A model generated the notes under the pieces. The model was not told the origin of the DNA. It did no database searches and saw only the letters and a list, made by a program, of their open reading frames with translations. DNA of 44,305 bases from Candidatus Cryptobacteroides choladohippi. Lineage in GTDB: Bacteria; Bacteroidota; Bacteroidia; Bacteroidales; UBA932. Numbering within the stretch: position 1 is the first letter of the stretch; each line of letters begins with the position of its first letter. This document shows, piece after piece, positions 9,129-19,402 of the stretch. A program made the translations under genes and the position numbers. The stretch spans positions 1-44,305 of the forward strand of contig JAGHSF010000011.1 of assembly GCA_018065985.1 (NCBI GenBank), written 5' to 3'.

Positions 9129-12100
9129 CATGGAAACCATTCTGTTATTGGGATCAGGCGCACTTAAGATAGGCCAGTCCGGCGAGTTCGATTACTCAGG
9201 CTCCCAGGCACTGAAAGCGCTGAAGGAAGAAGGCCGGAGGACAATTCTGATCAATCCTAATATTGCTACGGTCCAGACTTCGGAGGGAATTGCCGACACC
9301 ACGTATTTCCTTCCGGTCACGCCTGAATTCGTCGAGAAGGTCATAGCCAAGGAACACCCCGATGCAATCATGCTTTCCTTTGGCGGGCAGACTGCCCTGA
9401 ACTGCGGTGTCGAACTCTACCGCCAGGGCATACTTGAAAAATACGGAGTCAAGGTCCTCGGCACTCCCGTCCAGGCCATCATAAACACTGAAGACAGGGA
9501 GATCTTTGCCGAGATGATGAAATCCATCGGAGTGAAGACAGCCCGGAGCGAGGCTGTCAACTCGATTGACGAGGCTCTGAGGGTTGTGCGTGAAATAGGC
9601 TATCCTGTTATCGTCAGGGCTGCCTACACGCTCGGCGGCCTGGGCTCCGGCTTCTGCTCGAACGACGACGAACTCCGCGAACTGGCTGCCTCGGCCTTTA
9701 CGTATTCCCCCCAGATTCTCATCGAGGAGTCACTCAAGGGATGGAAGGAAATAGAGTATGAGGTCGTCCGTGACCGCTACGACAACTGCATCACCGTGTG
9801 CAACATGGAGAACTTCGACCCTCTCGGAATCCATACGGGAGAGAGCATCGTCGTAGCACCCTCCCAGACCCTCAGCGACCATGAATACCACAGGCTGCGT
9901 GAGATTGCGATAAAGATCATCAGACATGTGGGAATAGTGGGCGAATGCAACGTGCAGTATGCCCTTGACCCCAATTCCGACGACTACCGCGTGATCGAGG
10001 TGAACGCCCGCCTCAGCCGCTCGTCGGCACTTGCCTCCAAGGCAACGGGTTACCCTCTTGCGTTCGTGGCCGCAAAGCTCGGCCTGGGCTTCGGCCTCGA
10101 CGAGATACGCAACTCTGTCACCAGAGTGACTTCCGCCTGCTTTGAGCCCGCGCTCGACTACGTCGTATGCAAGATCCCGCGCTGGGACCTCGGCAAGTTC
10201 GAGGGCGTGTCCAAGCTTCTCGGGTCTTCAATGAAGTCTGTGGGTGAGGTCATGGCGATCGGTCGCTCCTTCGAAGAGGCCATCCAGAAGGGTCTGAGGA
10301 TGGTAGGGCAGGGCCTCAGAGGCTTTGTGGGCAACAGTGTGACGGTGCCCGACGTCGACTCCGAACTCCGCAACCCCACCGACAAACGAATCATAGCGAT
10401 CGCCCTCGCCTTTTCACAGGGCTACAGCGTCGACCAGCTTCACGATATTACCAAGATAGACAAGTGGTTCCTCCAGAGGCTTGAGAACATCTGGCTTTTC
10501 TCCCGTAACCTTGCAGAAGTCAAGGAGCTTGGCGAGCTTGACCATGAGCTCATGCTCAAGGCCAAGAGAATGGGATTTTCAGACTGGCAGATTGGCCATT
10601 TCGTGGCCTGCGGCAAGGATGTGGCGCCAAGTGTCATGGGCATGACCATCAGGAAACACAGGAAGAGCCTCGGCATCCTTCCCTGCGTCAAACAGATTGA
10701 TACTCTCGCCGGCGAATATCCGGCCCAGTCGAATTACCTGTACTTCACCTACAACGGAGACGAGAACGACATCAGCTACGAAAAGGACGGCCGCTCCGTC
10801 ATAGTCCTGGGAAGCGGTTCGTACAGGATAGGCAGCAGCGTGGAGTTCGACTGGTGTGGTGTGACCGCTGTCAAGAAGGTCCGCGAGATGGGCTATAGGG
10901 CCATAATGGTCAATTACAACCCTGAGACCGTCAGCACCGACTACGACATATGCGACAGACTTTACTTCGATGAACTCTCGCTCGAGAAGGTCTTGGATGT
11001 GTGTGACCTTGAGTCGCCTCTGGGAGTGATAGTCTCGACGGGAGGTCAGATTCCCAACAACCTCGCGCTGCCCCTCGCAGAGCAGGGCATCAGAATCCTC
11101 GGAACCTCGGCTCAGTCAATCGACATGGCTGAAGACAGGGAGAAGTTCTCTGAGATGTGCGACCGGCTCGGCATCGACCAGCCCAGATGGAAGGAACTCT
11201 CAAATGTTGAGGATGTGAACAGCTTTGCCGATGAGGTAGGCCTTCCCATCATGATCCGTCCTTCATACGTGCTGTCCGGAGCGGCGATGAAAGTCGTCTC
11301 GAGCCGCAGCGAGCTTGAAGACTCCCTGAGGAATGCGGCCGTTGTCAGCCAGGAGCATCCTGTGGTAGCAACCGAATTCATCCAGAGGGCGAAGGAGGTC
11401 GAAATCGACGCCGTCGCCCAGGATGGTGAGGTGAAATGCTACGCAATCAGCGAGCACATCGAATTTGCCGGAGTCCATTCCGGCGACGCCACCGTGGTGT
11501 TCCCCGCACAGAAACTCTACTTCGAGACGGTACGTCGTATCAAGAAGGTATCCTGCCGCATCGCGAAGGAACTCAATATCTCTGGTCCGTTCAACATACA
11601 GTTCCTTGCCAAGGACAATGAGCTCCGCGTCATAGAGTGCAACCTCCGCGCTTCCAGAAGTTTCCCCTTCGTGTCCAAGATCACGAAGTTCAACTTCATC
11701 GGCATGGCAACTGAAATCATGCTCGGCAAGCAGGTCGAGAGCTATTCGAAGACATTCGCCGACATTGATTACGTCGGCGTCAAGTGCTCTCAGTTCTCAT
11801 TCGCAAGGCTGCTCCATGCCGATCCTATCCTGGGCGTCGACATGGCATCAACAGGAGAGGTAGCCTGCATAGGAGACAACTACTACGAGGCTCTCCTCAA
11901 GAGCATGCTTTCCGTAGGATACCGCATTCCTGACAAGTCAAAGGGCATACTGATTTCTTCAGGTCCTTCATATTCGAAGGTCGAGATGCTGGATGCAACC
12001 AGGATGCTCCGCGATTCCGGATACAGGATATATGCCACCGGAGGAACCGCAGCCTTCCTCGCCGAGAACGGCATAGAATCACAGACCGTGCATTGGCCTG

Positions 12101-12339
12101 ACAGTGACAAGAAACCGAATGTGCTCGATATCCTCCGTGAGCACAGGGTGGATCTGGTTATCAACATTCCGAAGAACTACAGTTCAAGGGAAATAGACAA
12201 CGGATTCGCCATCAGGCGTTCGGCCATCGACTATAACATACCCCTGATAACAAACGCAAGACTTGCAGGTGCATTCATCTATGCTCTGTGCAGGATTGGC
12301 ATCGATGGCCTTGCAGTAAAACCTTGGAATGAATATTAG
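9118..12339 (+). CDS. carB: Carbamoyl phosphate synthase large subunit
   Basis: Makes carbamoyl phosphate from bicarbonate, ammonia and two ATP in complex with CarA. At 1073 residues it is full length. The two homologous synthetase halves each begin with a pre-ATP-grasp motif: LLLGSGALKIGQSGEFDYSG near the N-terminus and VLGSGSYRIGSSVEFDWCG near residue 563. The C-terminal MGS-like allosteric domain starts near residue 940 (KGILISSGPSYSK). Two starts are possible: ATG 9118 overlaps the carA end by 11 bases, and ATG 9130 (METILLLG) starts one base after the intervening base. Either leaves the catalytic part intact. guaA follows after 10 bases. Confidence 0.97.
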   Translation: MSNNMETILLLGSGALKIGQSGEFDYSGSQALKALKEEGRRTILINPNIATVQTSEGIADTTYFLPVTPEFVEKVIAKEHPDAIMLSFGGQTALNCGVELYRQGILEKYGVKVLGTPVQAIINTEDREIFAEMMKSIGVKTARSEAVNSIDEALRVVREIGYPVIVRAAYTLGGLGSGFCSNDDELRELAASAFTYSPQILIEESLKGWKEIEYEVVRDRYDNCITVCNMENFDPLGIHTGESIVVAPSQTLSDHEYHRLREIAIKIIRHVGIVGECNVQYALDPNSDDYRVIEVNARLSRSSALASKATGYPLAFVAAKLGLGFGLDEIRNSVTRVTSACFEPALDYVVCKIPRWDLGKFEGVSKLLGSSMKSVGEVMAIGRSFEEAIQKGLRMVGQGLRGFVGNSVTVPDVDSELRNPTDKRIIAIALAFSQGYSVDQLHDITKIDKWFLQRLENIWLFSRNLAEVKELGELDHELMLKAKRMGFSDWQIGHFVACGKDVAPSVMGMTIRKHRKSLGILPCVKQIDTLAGEYPAQSNYLYFTYNGDENDISYEKDGRSVIVLGSGSYRIGSSVEFDWCGVTAVKKVREMGYRAIMVNYNPETVSTDYDICDRLYFDELSLEKVLDVCDLESPLGVIVSTGGQIPNNLALPLAEQGIRILGTSAQSIDMAEDREKFSEMCDRLGIDQPRWKELSNVEDVNSFADEVGLPIMIRPSYVLSGAAMKVVSSRSELEDSLRNAAVVSQEHPVVATEFIQRAKEVEIDAVAQDGEVKCYAISEHIEFAGVHSGDATVVFPAQKLYFETVRRIKKVSCRIAKELNISGPFNIQFLAKDNELRVIECNLRASRSFPFVSKITKFNFIGMATEIMLGKQVESYSKTFADIDYVGVKCSQFSFARLLHADPILGVDMASTGEVACIGDNYYEALLKSMLSVGYRIPDKSKGILISSGPSYSKVEMLDATRMLRDSGYRIYATGGTAAFLAENGIESQTVHWPDSDKKPNVLDILREHRVDLVINIPKNYSSREIDNGFAIRRSAIDYNIPLITNARLAGAFIYALCRIGIDGLAVKPWNEY

Positions 12340-12349
12340 ACAATAATAT

Positions 12350-13870
12350 ATGCAGAAAATCATCATCCTTGATTTCGGGTCTCAGACGACCCAGCTGATC
12401 GGACGGCGAGTCCGGGAACTTAATACGTTCTGTGAAATCATTCCCTATAACCGTTTCCCCGAAGACGACTCGGATGTGATCGGCGTCATTCTCAGCGGCT
12501 CTCCGCTGAGCGTATATGCAGATAACGCCTTTCATCCAGATCTGTCTCGCATAATCGGAAAATTCCCTGTACTGGGAATATGTTACGGAGCTCAGCTGAT
12601 AAGTTGGGCGAACGGTGGAAAGGTCGAGGCTGCCGGCACACGCGAGTACGGCAGGGCAAACCTCAATTTCATCGACCCTTCAAGCCGTCTGTTCCGGGGC
12701 ATCGAAGTACCTGCCCAGGTGTGGATGAGCCATGGAGACTCGATCACGGCCATACCGGAAGGATTCAGCAGGTCCGCTTCGACCGACCAGGTCCATTTCG
12801 CAGCATACGAGAATGACGCGAAGCGCATCTGGGCTGTTCAATTCCACCCGGAAGTCGAGCACTCGCTCATCGGAAGGCAGCTGCTCGAGAACTTTGTGAT
12901 CGGAATTTGCGGCAGCCGTCAGGAGTGGTCTCCCGACTCATTCATCGAGACAACGGTAGGGGAGCTGCGCAGTCAGCTCGGCGACGACAAGGTTGTCCTT
13001 GGCCTCAGCGGCGGCGTCGACTCCACGGTTGCAGCCGTGCTCCTGAACAAGGCCATCGGAAGCAACCTTACCTGCATCTTCGTCAATCACGGACTTCTCA
13101 GAAAGAACGAGTTTGAGGACGTCCTTGCCGACTATCGTCTTCTTGGACTTAAGGTCGTGGGCGTTGACGCCTCCCAGAGGTTTTTTGCCGACCTTGCCGG
13201 TATCACCGACCCTGAGAAGAAGAGAAAGGTCATTGGAGCCGATTTCATTAAAGTCTTCGACGAAGAAGCTTCCAAGATTGAGAATGTGAAGTGGCTGGCG
13301 CAGGGAACAATCTATCCCGACCGCATCGAGAGCCTTAACATCACAGGCAAGACCATCAAGAGCCATCATAACGTCGGCGGCCTTCCCGAGAGGATGCAGC
13401 TCCAGCTGTGTGAACCGCTCAAGTGGCTCTTCAAGGATGAAGTGAGACGGGTTGGCCACAGTCTGGGAATTCCTGACAATCTCATAGGCAGACATCCTTT
13501 CCCCGGTCCGGGCCTTGCTGTACGTATTATCGGAGACATAACCCCTGAAAAGGTGAAGACCCTCCAGGAGGTCGACCATATCTTCATCAGTGGCCTCAGG
13601 CAGTGGGGCCTGTACGACAAGATCTGGCAGGCCGGTGCCATTCTGCTGAACGACAGGTCGGTCGGCGTCATGGGAGACGAGAGAACCTTCGAAAATGCCG
13701 TTGCCCTCAGGGCGGTCACCAGCAGCGATGCCATGACGGCGGACTGGGCTGAACTTCCGTACGAATTCCTCAAGCATATCAGCAATGAGATAATCAACAA
13801 GGTAAAGGGTGTCAACAGGGTATGCTATGACATATCCTCCAAACCGCCTGCAACAATCGAGTGGGAATAA
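12350..13870 (+). CDS. guaA: GMP synthase (glutamine-hydrolysing)
   Basis: Converts XMP to GMP using glutamine and ATP, the last step of guanylate synthesis. It has 506 residues, normal for the two-domain form. The N-terminal class I amidotransferase domain has C78 in GICYGAQL, with H166 and E168 in QFHPEVEHS. The PP-loop ATP pyrophosphatase motif LSGGVDST starts near residue 219. The substrate-lid region [12 protein letters not shown] and the C-terminal dimerisation domain, ending [10 protein letters not shown], are intact. guaB, which supplies XMP, is not in the window. The 34 bases to purA are A+T-rich and show no clear terminator. Confidence 0.97.
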   Translation: MQKIIILDFGSQTTQLIGRRVRELNTFCEIIPYNRFPEDDSDVIGVILSGSPLSVYADNAFHPDLSRIIGKFPVLGICYGAQLISWANGGKVEAAGTREYGRANLNFIDPSSRLFRGIEVPAQVWMSHGDSITAIPEGFSRSASTDQVHFAAYENDAKRIWAVQFHPEVEHSLIGRQLLENFVIGICGSRQEWSPDSFIETTVGELRSQLGDDKVVLGLSGGVDSTVAAVLLNKAIGSNLTCIFVNHGLLRKNEFEDVLADYRLLGLKVVGVDASQRFFADLAGITDPEKKRKVIGADFIKVFDEEASKIENVKWLAQGTIYPDRIESLNITGKTIKSHHNVGGLPERMQLQLCEPLKWLFKDEVRRVGHSLGIPDNLIGRHPFPGPGLAVRIIGDITPEKVKTLQEVDHIFISGLRQWGLYDKIWQAGAILLNDRSVGVMGDERTFENAVALRAVTSSDAMTADWAELPYEFLKHISNEIINKVKGVNRVCYDISSKPPATIEWE

Positions 13871-13904
13871 TCAAACTGGATATATATAATACAAGATTCA
13901 TAAT

Positions 13905-15176
13905 ATGAAAAAGGTAGATGTTGTACTCGGCCTTCAGTGGGGGGACGAGGGAAAAGGAAAAGTAGTTGACTTGCTTACACCTGCATACGATGCAATTGCA
14001 CGTTTCCAGGGCGGCCCCAACGCCGGTCACTCACTTGTTTTCAATGGCAACAAGTTCGTTCTGCATACGGTGCCGTCAGGAATCTTCCGTGAAGGTACCA
14101 TGAATTTCATCGGCAACGGAGTTGTGGTAGACCCCGTGAACCTGATGGATGAGATCCACCAGATTGAGAAGATCAGCTCATGCGTAAAGGACAAGCTCCT
14201 CATCTCCAAGAGGGCGCACCTGATTCTTCCTACGCACAGGATGCTCGATGCCGCCAGCGAGTCCGCCAAGGGCAAGTCGAAGATCGGCTCGACCCTCAAG
14301 GGCATAGGCCCTACCTATACCGACAAGACTGGCCGCAATGGCCTTCGCTTCGGAGATATCCTCGCCCCTGATTTTGAGCAGAGGTACAAGGCCTTGAAAG
14401 ACAGGCATATGGAAATTCTTTCAATGTACCCCGACTTTACCGTCGACATTGAGGAGTATGAGGCAAAGTGGTTCGCTGCAATAGAAGAACTGAGGTCTTA
14501 CAAGATTGCCGACATCGAGTTCATTCTCAACGATATGCTCATCAAGGACGCCTCTGTGCTCGCAGAGGGTGCTCAGGGCTCGCTTCTCGACATTGACTTC
14601 GGATCATATCCTTTTGTCACTTCTTCGAACACACTGGCAGCCGGTGCGTGTGTAGGCCTCGGCGTGTCTCCCGACAAGATTGGCAAGGTGATAGGTATTT
14701 GCAAGGCATATTGCACCAGAGTCGGAAGCGGCCCGTTCCCTACCGAACTCTTTGACGAGACAGGTGAGCAGATCAGGCAGGCAGGTCATGAGTTCGGTGC
14801 CACCACCGGTCGCCCCAGACGCTGCGGCTGGCTTGATCTTGTTGCCTTGAAGTATGCTGTCATGATGAGTGGCGTATCTGAGCTGATCCTCATGAAGTCT
14901 GATGTCCTTTGTGATCTTGACACAGTCAAGGTTGCTGTTGCTTACAGGAAGGGCGATGAACTCATTGAGAATTATCCTATGGACGGCGGCGTTGACGTCG
15001 AGCCTGTATACAAGGAGTTCAAAGGATGGAAATGTCCTGTTTCAGATATCAGGAATTATGATGAGCTGCCCGCAGAGCTGAAGGAATATATCTCCTTCAT
15101 TGAAGAGCAGACAGGCTGCCCTGTAAAGATCATATCCGTTGGCCCTGAGAGGGATGCAAATATCATGAAACCGTGA
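13905..15176 (+). CDS. purA: Adenylosuccinate synthetase
   Basis: GTP-dependent ligation of aspartate to IMP, the first step of the AMP branch. It has 423 residues, the usual length. The N-terminal P-loop-like motif GLQWGDEGKGK occupies residues 9-19. The IMP-binding stretch is visible as GSTLKGIGPTYTDK, and the GTP/aspartate loop region as TTGRPRRCGW. The TGA stop overlaps a GTG start of purF as GTGA, so the two are probably translationally coupled. With PurB (17502-18803) it completes IMP to AMP, while GuaA upstream serves the GMP branch. Confidence 0.97.
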   Translation: MKKVDVVLGLQWGDEGKGKVVDLLTPAYDAIARFQGGPNAGHSLVFNGNKFVLHTVPSGIFREGTMNFIGNGVVVDPVNLMDEIHQIEKISSCVKDKLLISKRAHLILPTHRMLDAASESAKGKSKIGSTLKGIGPTYTDKTGRNGLRFGDILAPDFEQRYKALKDRHMEILSMYPDFTVDIEEYEAKWFAAIEELRSYKIADIEFILNDMLIKDASVLAEGAQGSLLDIDFGSYPFVTSSNTLAAGACVGLGVSPDKIGKVIGICKAYCTRVGSGPFPTELFDETGEQIRQAGHEFGATTGRPRRCGWLDLVALKYAVMMSGVSELILMKSDVLCDLDTVKVAVAYRKGDELIENYPMDGGVDVEPVYKEFKGWKCPVSDIRNYDELPAELKEYISFIEEQTGCPVKIISVGPERDANIMKP

Positions 15177-16564
15177 AAGAAGTCCGCTCCCTTCATGAGG
15201 AATGCGGAATTGCCGGTGTCTTCTCGAACCGCAGTTCCGCTCAGCTGACGCGATTCTGCCTTCATCATCTGCAGCATCGCGGGCAGGAAGGCTGCGGCAT
15301 AGTCGCCTGCGATGGGGATGGCAAGATGGCCTGTGTCAAGGGAGCGGGGCTTGTTTCAGAGGTTTTCGAAGATGCTGCGGAGGTGGATGACCGCTTGTCT
15401 GGAATGTCCGCCATCGGGCATGTCAGATACGGTACATCCGGCGGGGGAGGGGTCGAGAACATTCAGCCATTCATGTTCAGGTTGAGTTCTGGCCCTTTTG
15501 CCATTGCACACAACGGCAATATCGTAAATGCGGATGTGCTAAAAGATCAGCTATGCCGTGAGGGCGCGATCTTCGGATCGTCCTCTGACACTGAAGTCAT
15601 TGCGCATCTCATCCACAGGTCCGGCAGAGGTAGCCGTCACGGGATGCTGGATGCTTTGTCATATGCCATGAACCGCCTTGACGGCGCAGTGTCGCTGCTC
15701 GTTCTTGTCCCGGGTGCAATTTATGCCTGCCGTGACAGGTATGGTTTCCGTCCCCTTTCTTACGGAAGATACGAGGACGGTTATGTGTTCGCCAGCGAGA
15801 CGTGCGCCCTGGAGGCTCTGGGAATCTATGACATCCATGATGTGGAGCCGGGCGAAATCGTGTCGGTCGACAAGGACGGCATTCATTCATTCAGGTTCAC
15901 TGAGAACAGTTTGTCCAAGATGTGTGCAATGGAATATATCTATTTTGCAAGAACTGACAGCACTATAGAAGGAACCTGCGTCCATACATTCAGAAAGAAC
16001 TCAGGCAGGATTCTCTATGAGGAAAGCCCCGCCGATGCGGATATGGTCATTGCCGTTCCCGATTCCGGGCTCAGTGCCGCCATTGGCTATGCTGAGGCAG
16101 GTGGGCTTCCTGTCGAGATGGGACTGGTAAAAAACAGATATGTGGGCCGCACATTCATACAACCTAGTCAGGAGATGAGGGAAAGTGGCGTCAGGATGAA
16201 GCTGTCGCCCTTGAAGTCCGTCATACGTGGCAAGAGACTGGTTCTGATCGATGATTCCATAGTAAGGGGAACGACCTCCCTGAAGATTGTCAGGATGCTG
16301 AGGGAAGCGGGGGCGGCTGAAATACATGTGCGCATTTCGAGCCCTATGATAACCTCTCCATGCTTCTATGGCGTCGATATCTCGTCGACAAAAGAACTTC
16401 TTTGTGTCGGCAAGACGGTAGACGAGGCTTGCAAAGCCATCGAGGCTGACTCTTTGGCCTTCATTTCCGAAGAAGGCCTGCTGCGTGCCGGTTCCCGGAG
16501 CGACCTGTGCATGGCGTGCTTCAATAAAAAATATCCAACGAATCTGTACGACAATAAGATATGA
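15173..16564 (+). CDS. purF: Amidophosphoribosyltransferase (glutamine PRPP amidotransferase), GTG start
   Basis: Commits PRPP to purine synthesis by transferring the amide of glutamine. It has 463 residues. A ten-residue propeptide precedes the N-terminal nucleophile Cys11 ([10 protein letters not shown]). The PRPP-binding loop [12 protein letters not shown] lies near residue 360. Cysteines in KMCAMEY, TSPCFYG and the C-terminal LCMACF (CX2C) match the four ligands of the Fe-S-containing PurF type known from Bacillus, so an oxygen-labile cluster is likely. The GTG at 15173 overlaps the purA stop and is the only plausible start before the propeptide. The stop overlaps purC as ATGA. Confidence 0.95.
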   Translation: MKEVRSLHEECGIAGVFSNRSSAQLTRFCLHHLQHRGQEGCGIVACDGDGKMACVKGAGLVSEVFEDAAEVDDRLSGMSAIGHVRYGTSGGGGVENIQPFMFRLSSGPFAIAHNGNIVNADVLKDQLCREGAIFGSSSDTEVIAHLIHRSGRGSRHGMLDALSYAMNRLDGAVSLLVLVPGAIYACRDRYGFRPLSYGRYEDGYVFASETCALEALGIYDIHDVEPGEIVSVDKDGIHSFRFTENSLSKMCAMEYIYFARTDSTIEGTCVHTFRKNSGRILYEESPADADMVIAVPDSGLSAAIGYAEAGGLPVEMGLVKNRYVGRTFIQPSQEMRESGVRMKLSPLKSVIRGKRLVLIDDSIVRGTTSLKIVRMLREAGAAEIHVRISSPMITSPCFYGVDISSTKELLCVGKTVDEACKAIEADSLAFISEEGLLRAGSRSDLCMACFNKKYPTNLYDNKI

Positions 16565-17505
16565 ATACAATTCTAAAAACAGACTTCAATCTTCCCGGTC
16601 TTATATCCAAATATGAGGGTAAAGTCAGGGACGTGTACAATTTGGGTGACATACTGGTCATGGTGGCCACAGACAGAATTTCTGCCTTTGACGTCGTCCT
16701 GCCTGAAGGGATTCCGTCCAAGGGGCAGATCCTGAATACAATCGCCTCCCATTTCCTGGATTCCACCGCAGACATCCTTCCTAACTGGAAGATATCTCTT
16801 CCGGACCCGTCGGTGACGATCGGTTACCGATGCGAACCTTTCAAGGTTGAAATGGTGGTCAGAGGGTATCTTTCCGGCCATGCCTGGAGAGAGTACCGTG
16901 ACGGGAAACGTGAGATATGTGGCGTTGCCCTTCCCGATGGACTCGTTGAAAATCAGAGGTTGCCTGAACCTATCATCACGCCGACCACAAAGGCCGATGC
17001 CGGACATGACATGGATATCTCAAGGGATGAGATCATATCATCAGGGCTCGTGGGCGCCGAGGACTACTGTAAGCTTGAAGAGTATTCAAGGAAGCTGTTT
17101 GAGAGAGGGACTGCTCTGGCTGCCCGGAGAGGTCTGATCCTTGTCGATACGAAGTATGAATTCGGAAAGAGAGACGGTGTCATCACACTGATGGATGAGA
17201 TACATACACCTGACTCCTCAAGATATTTCTATGCTGAAGGATATGAGGCCCGCCAGGCTGCAGGTGAAAAGCAGAGGCATCTGTCAAAGGAGTTCGTCAG
17301 GGAATGGCTTATGTCTTCCGGCTTCAGCGGACAGGCAGGCCAGGCTTTCCCAGACATGACCGAGGAGGTTGTCCGCGGCATCGAAGACAGATACATCGAA
17401 CTGTATGACAATCTGTTGGGAGAGAAGTTCACTCGCGACGACAGGGATGCGGATGTGATGGAGAGCAGAATCATTAATGAATTGTCCAAAATAGAAAGAT
17501 TATGA
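16561..17505 (+). CDS. purC: SAICAR synthase
   Basis: ATP-dependent condensation of aspartate with CAIR to SAICAR in purine synthesis. It has 314 residues, the longer class seen in Bacteroidetes and eukaryote-like enzymes rather than the short enterobacterial form (about 237). Family motifs visible are YEGKVRDVY near residue 18, [14 protein letters not shown] near residue 96, and [13 protein letters not shown] near residue 195. It overlaps both neighbours by four bases (ATGA at each end), so translation is likely coupled from purF through purB. Confidence 0.96.
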   Translation: MNTILKTDFNLPGLISKYEGKVRDVYNLGDILVMVATDRISAFDVVLPEGIPSKGQILNTIASHFLDSTADILPNWKISLPDPSVTIGYRCEPFKVEMVVRGYLSGHAWREYRDGKREICGVALPDGLVENQRLPEPIITPTTKADAGHDMDISRDEIISSGLVGAEDYCKLEEYSRKLFERGTALAARRGLILVDTKYEFGKRDGVITLMDEIHTPDSSRYFYAEGYEARQAAGEKQRHLSKEFVREWLMSSGFSGQAGQAFPDMTEEVVRGIEDRYIELYDNLLGEKFTRDDRDADVMESRIINELSKIERL

Positions 17506-18803
17506 TAGAAAGATATTCCCGCCAGAGGATGAGAGAGATCTGGACTGACGAAAACAAGTTCAATGCATACCTGAAGGTTGAGGTTCTGGCCAACGAGGCC
17601 TGGAGCGAGCTTGGCGTGATCCCGAAGGAGGATGTGGCCAGGATTTCAGCCAATGCCAAATTCAATGTTGACAGAATCAAGGAGATTGAAGCGTCGACGA
17701 AACACGATGTGGTAGCCTTTACCAGATGTGTGAGCGAGAGTTTGGGAGATGAAAAGAAATGGGTCCATTACGGCCTTACATCCACTGATGTTGTCGATAC
17801 GGCCAACGGATACCTTCTCAAACAGGCAAACGCCATCCTGCGTGAGGATATCCTTCATATGCTCGATGTCTTGAAGAAGCGTGCATACGAGTTTAAGGAC
17901 ACTGCCTGCATAGGCAGGACCCATGGCATTCATGCCGACATCACCAGCTTTGGCCTGAAGTGGGCTCTGTGGTACGAGGAAATGCGGCGCAACCTGCAGA
18001 GGTTCGAGTTTGCCGCATCCGGCGTAGAGGCCGGAAAGATCAGCGGAGCGGTCGGCAACTATGCAAACATCCCGCCTTTCATTCAGGATTACGTTTGCGA
18101 AAAGCTCGGACTTGAAAGTGCAAGGATATCGACCCAGGTCCTTCAGAGGGACCGCCATGCGTTCTATCTCTCGACTCTTTCTCTCATTGCGTCCACAATG
18201 GAGCAGATGGCTACCGAGGTCCGCTCACTGCAGAGGACGGAGGTCAGGGAGGTTGAAGAATACTTCGGAAAGGGTCAGAAGGGTTCAAGCGCAATGCCTC
18301 ACAAGCGCAATCCCATAAGCAGCGAGAATATTTGCGGATGTGCTCGCGTCATGCGTGGGTACATGCTTTCATTCAACGAGAACGTCGCTCTCTGGCACGA
18401 GAGGGACATTTCTCATTCCAGCACTGAGAGAATTGTCCTTCCGGATGCTACGGAACTGCTGGATTACATGCTCTGCCGCTTCAGTGGCATCCTTGAGAAT
18501 CTGGTCGTGTTCCCCGAGAACATGATGACCAATATATACAGGACCGATGGGGTCATCTTCGCCCAGCGCGTGATGAACAGCCTGATATCCAAGGGACTTT
18601 CACGAGAGAGTGCCTACGATACCGTGCAGCCTCTTGCAATGCAGGCCTGGTCGAACCACGTCCCGTTCAAGGGTCTCCTGGGGCAGTCTGAGAATGTGAC
18701 AAAGTATCTTGTACAGGATGAGATAGATTCCTGCTTCACAATGGAATACTATTTCAAGAATGTTCAGTTCATATTCGACCGTGTTTTCCTGAAACAGGAG
18801 TAA
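17502..18803 (+). CDS. purB: Adenylosuccinate lyase
   Basis: Releases fumarate twice in purine synthesis: from SAICAR (giving AICAR) and from adenylosuccinate (giving AMP). It has 433 residues, as in the short bacterial class. The fumarase/aspartase-superfamily signature [11 protein letters not shown] is present near residue 262, and the catalytic-His region [10 protein letters not shown] near residue 139. It is the last gene of the long plus-strand run. A hairpin followed by a T-rich stretch lies 26 bases past its stop. Both PurB substrates come from reactions of neighbouring genes: PurC makes SAICAR and PurA makes adenylosuccinate. Confidence 0.97.
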   Translation: MIERYSRQRMREIWTDENKFNAYLKVEVLANEAWSELGVIPKEDVARISANAKFNVDRIKEIEASTKHDVVAFTRCVSESLGDEKKWVHYGLTSTDVVDTANGYLLKQANAILREDILHMLDVLKKRAYEFKDTACIGRTHGIHADITSFGLKWALWYEEMRRNLQRFEFAASGVEAGKISGAVGNYANIPPFIQDYVCEKLGLESARISTQVLQRDRHAFYLSTLSLIASTMEQMATEVRSLQRTEVREVEEYFGKGQKGSSAMPHKRNPISSENICGCARVMRGYMLSFNENVALWHERDISHSSTERIVLPDATELLDYMLCRFSGILENLVVFPENMMTNIYRTDGVIFAQRVMNSLISKGLSRESAYDTVQPLAMQAWSNHVPFKGLLGQSENVTKYLVQDEIDSCFTMEYYFKNVQFIFDRVFLKQE

Positions 18804-18829
18804 CGCCTCCTTACGGCAATGAAACTGAT

Positions 18830-18880
18830 AGGGGCCGAACTGCTGCATCAAGCGCCAGTCGGCTCCTTTCTGGTTTTATT
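18830..18880 (+). terminator. Probable intrinsic terminator after purB
   Basis: Bases 18830-18842 pair with 18856-18867 in a stem of about 12 pairs with one bulged A and one G-T pair around a 13-base loop, followed by T-rich sequence (18868-18880). It lies 26 bases past the purB stop and would end the purine run. It also sits just beyond the stop of the minus-strand fragment, so it could act in both directions. Pairing was found by eye. Confidence 0.55.
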
Positions 18881-19190
18881 CTGCAAAGGGCAACGTCACC
18901 GTAACTGACTTTCCTGCAGGCACGTGGACTTTGGGCCAGTTGTACCATGCATTCCATCCGGCATTGTCTCCAGGCTGGACATGATTGGTTTTGGTGTTCA
19001 CATATTGAATCACATTGTGAGATATGTCCTTGCACAGCTCCAGATAGCGACGGTCACCGGTCTGGCGGAAAATCTTCAGCAGAAAGTCGCCTTCGTATGA
19101 CAATATCTGTGTCTCAAAGGGAAGTTCCCTGCAAGAGACTGGCAGCACTGCAAATGCGGTTGCAATTGCGAATTCGACAATTCGGTTCAT
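18876..19190 (-). pseudogene. C-terminal fragment of an unrecognised larger protein
   Basis: A 104-residue minus-strand frame reads like real protein, not noise. SYEGDFLLKIFRQTGDRRYL followed by ELCKDISHNVIQYVNTKTNH resembles the alpha-helical repeat of six-hairpin/alpha-alpha-barrel carbohydrate enzymes, and it ends in a beta-like tail (VPAGKSVTVTLPFAE). The N-terminus has no proper start context, and the sequence upstream is A+T-rich without coding character. I infer the 3' remnant of a longer gene. A small intact secreted protein starting at the ATG at 19190 is less likely, because the hydrophobic stretch IVEFAIATAFAVLPVSC is followed at once by domain-like sequence. Family membership is not established. 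Confidence 0.45.
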
Positions 19191-19260
19191 GAAGTTTTTT
19201 TTTATAAATATAGCTTGTTTTTGTCCAGATTGCCACAGTGATTTTCCATGTCACTACAAG

Positions 19261-19294
19261 ATTGTACAAATATTGATTTCCTTGATTAATTTTG
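19261..19294 (+). promoter_or_regulatory. Candidate Bacteroidetes-type promoter of pyrG
   Basis: TAATTTTG at 19287-19294 matches the Bacteroidetes -7 consensus TAnnTTTG exactly. An ATTG at 19261-19264 lies 22 bases upstream, roughly where the -33 TTTG element is expected. It would give a leader of about 100 bases before pyrG. Confidence 0.45.
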
Positions 19295-19342
19295 TTTTAA
19301 TATGATTGTTGCTGCAATATTATTATTTCTCAGATGGCTGCT

Positions 19343-19358
19343 GTCTGCGTTTGCGGAC
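19343..19358 (+). promoter_or_regulatory. Hairpin in the pyrG leader
   Basis: GTCTGC (19343-19348) pairs with GCGGAC (19353-19358), including one G-T pair, around a GTTT loop. A GCTGC upstream and a GCAGC near 19382 allow a competing longer-range pairing. No function is known; it lies in the presumed untranslated leader. Confidence 0.3.
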
Positions 19359-19402
19359 GGCGATAATTAGGCAGTAGGCAAGCAGCATAAACTATTCTTA
19401 AT

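Larger units (their letters stand above)
18881..19402. other. Gap between purB and pyrG
   Basis: Besides the minus-strand fragment above, this 520-base stretch holds about 200 A+T-rich bases before pyrG, with a candidate promoter (19261-19294) and a short hairpin (19343-19358). No RNA gene was recognised. Confidence 0.6.
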
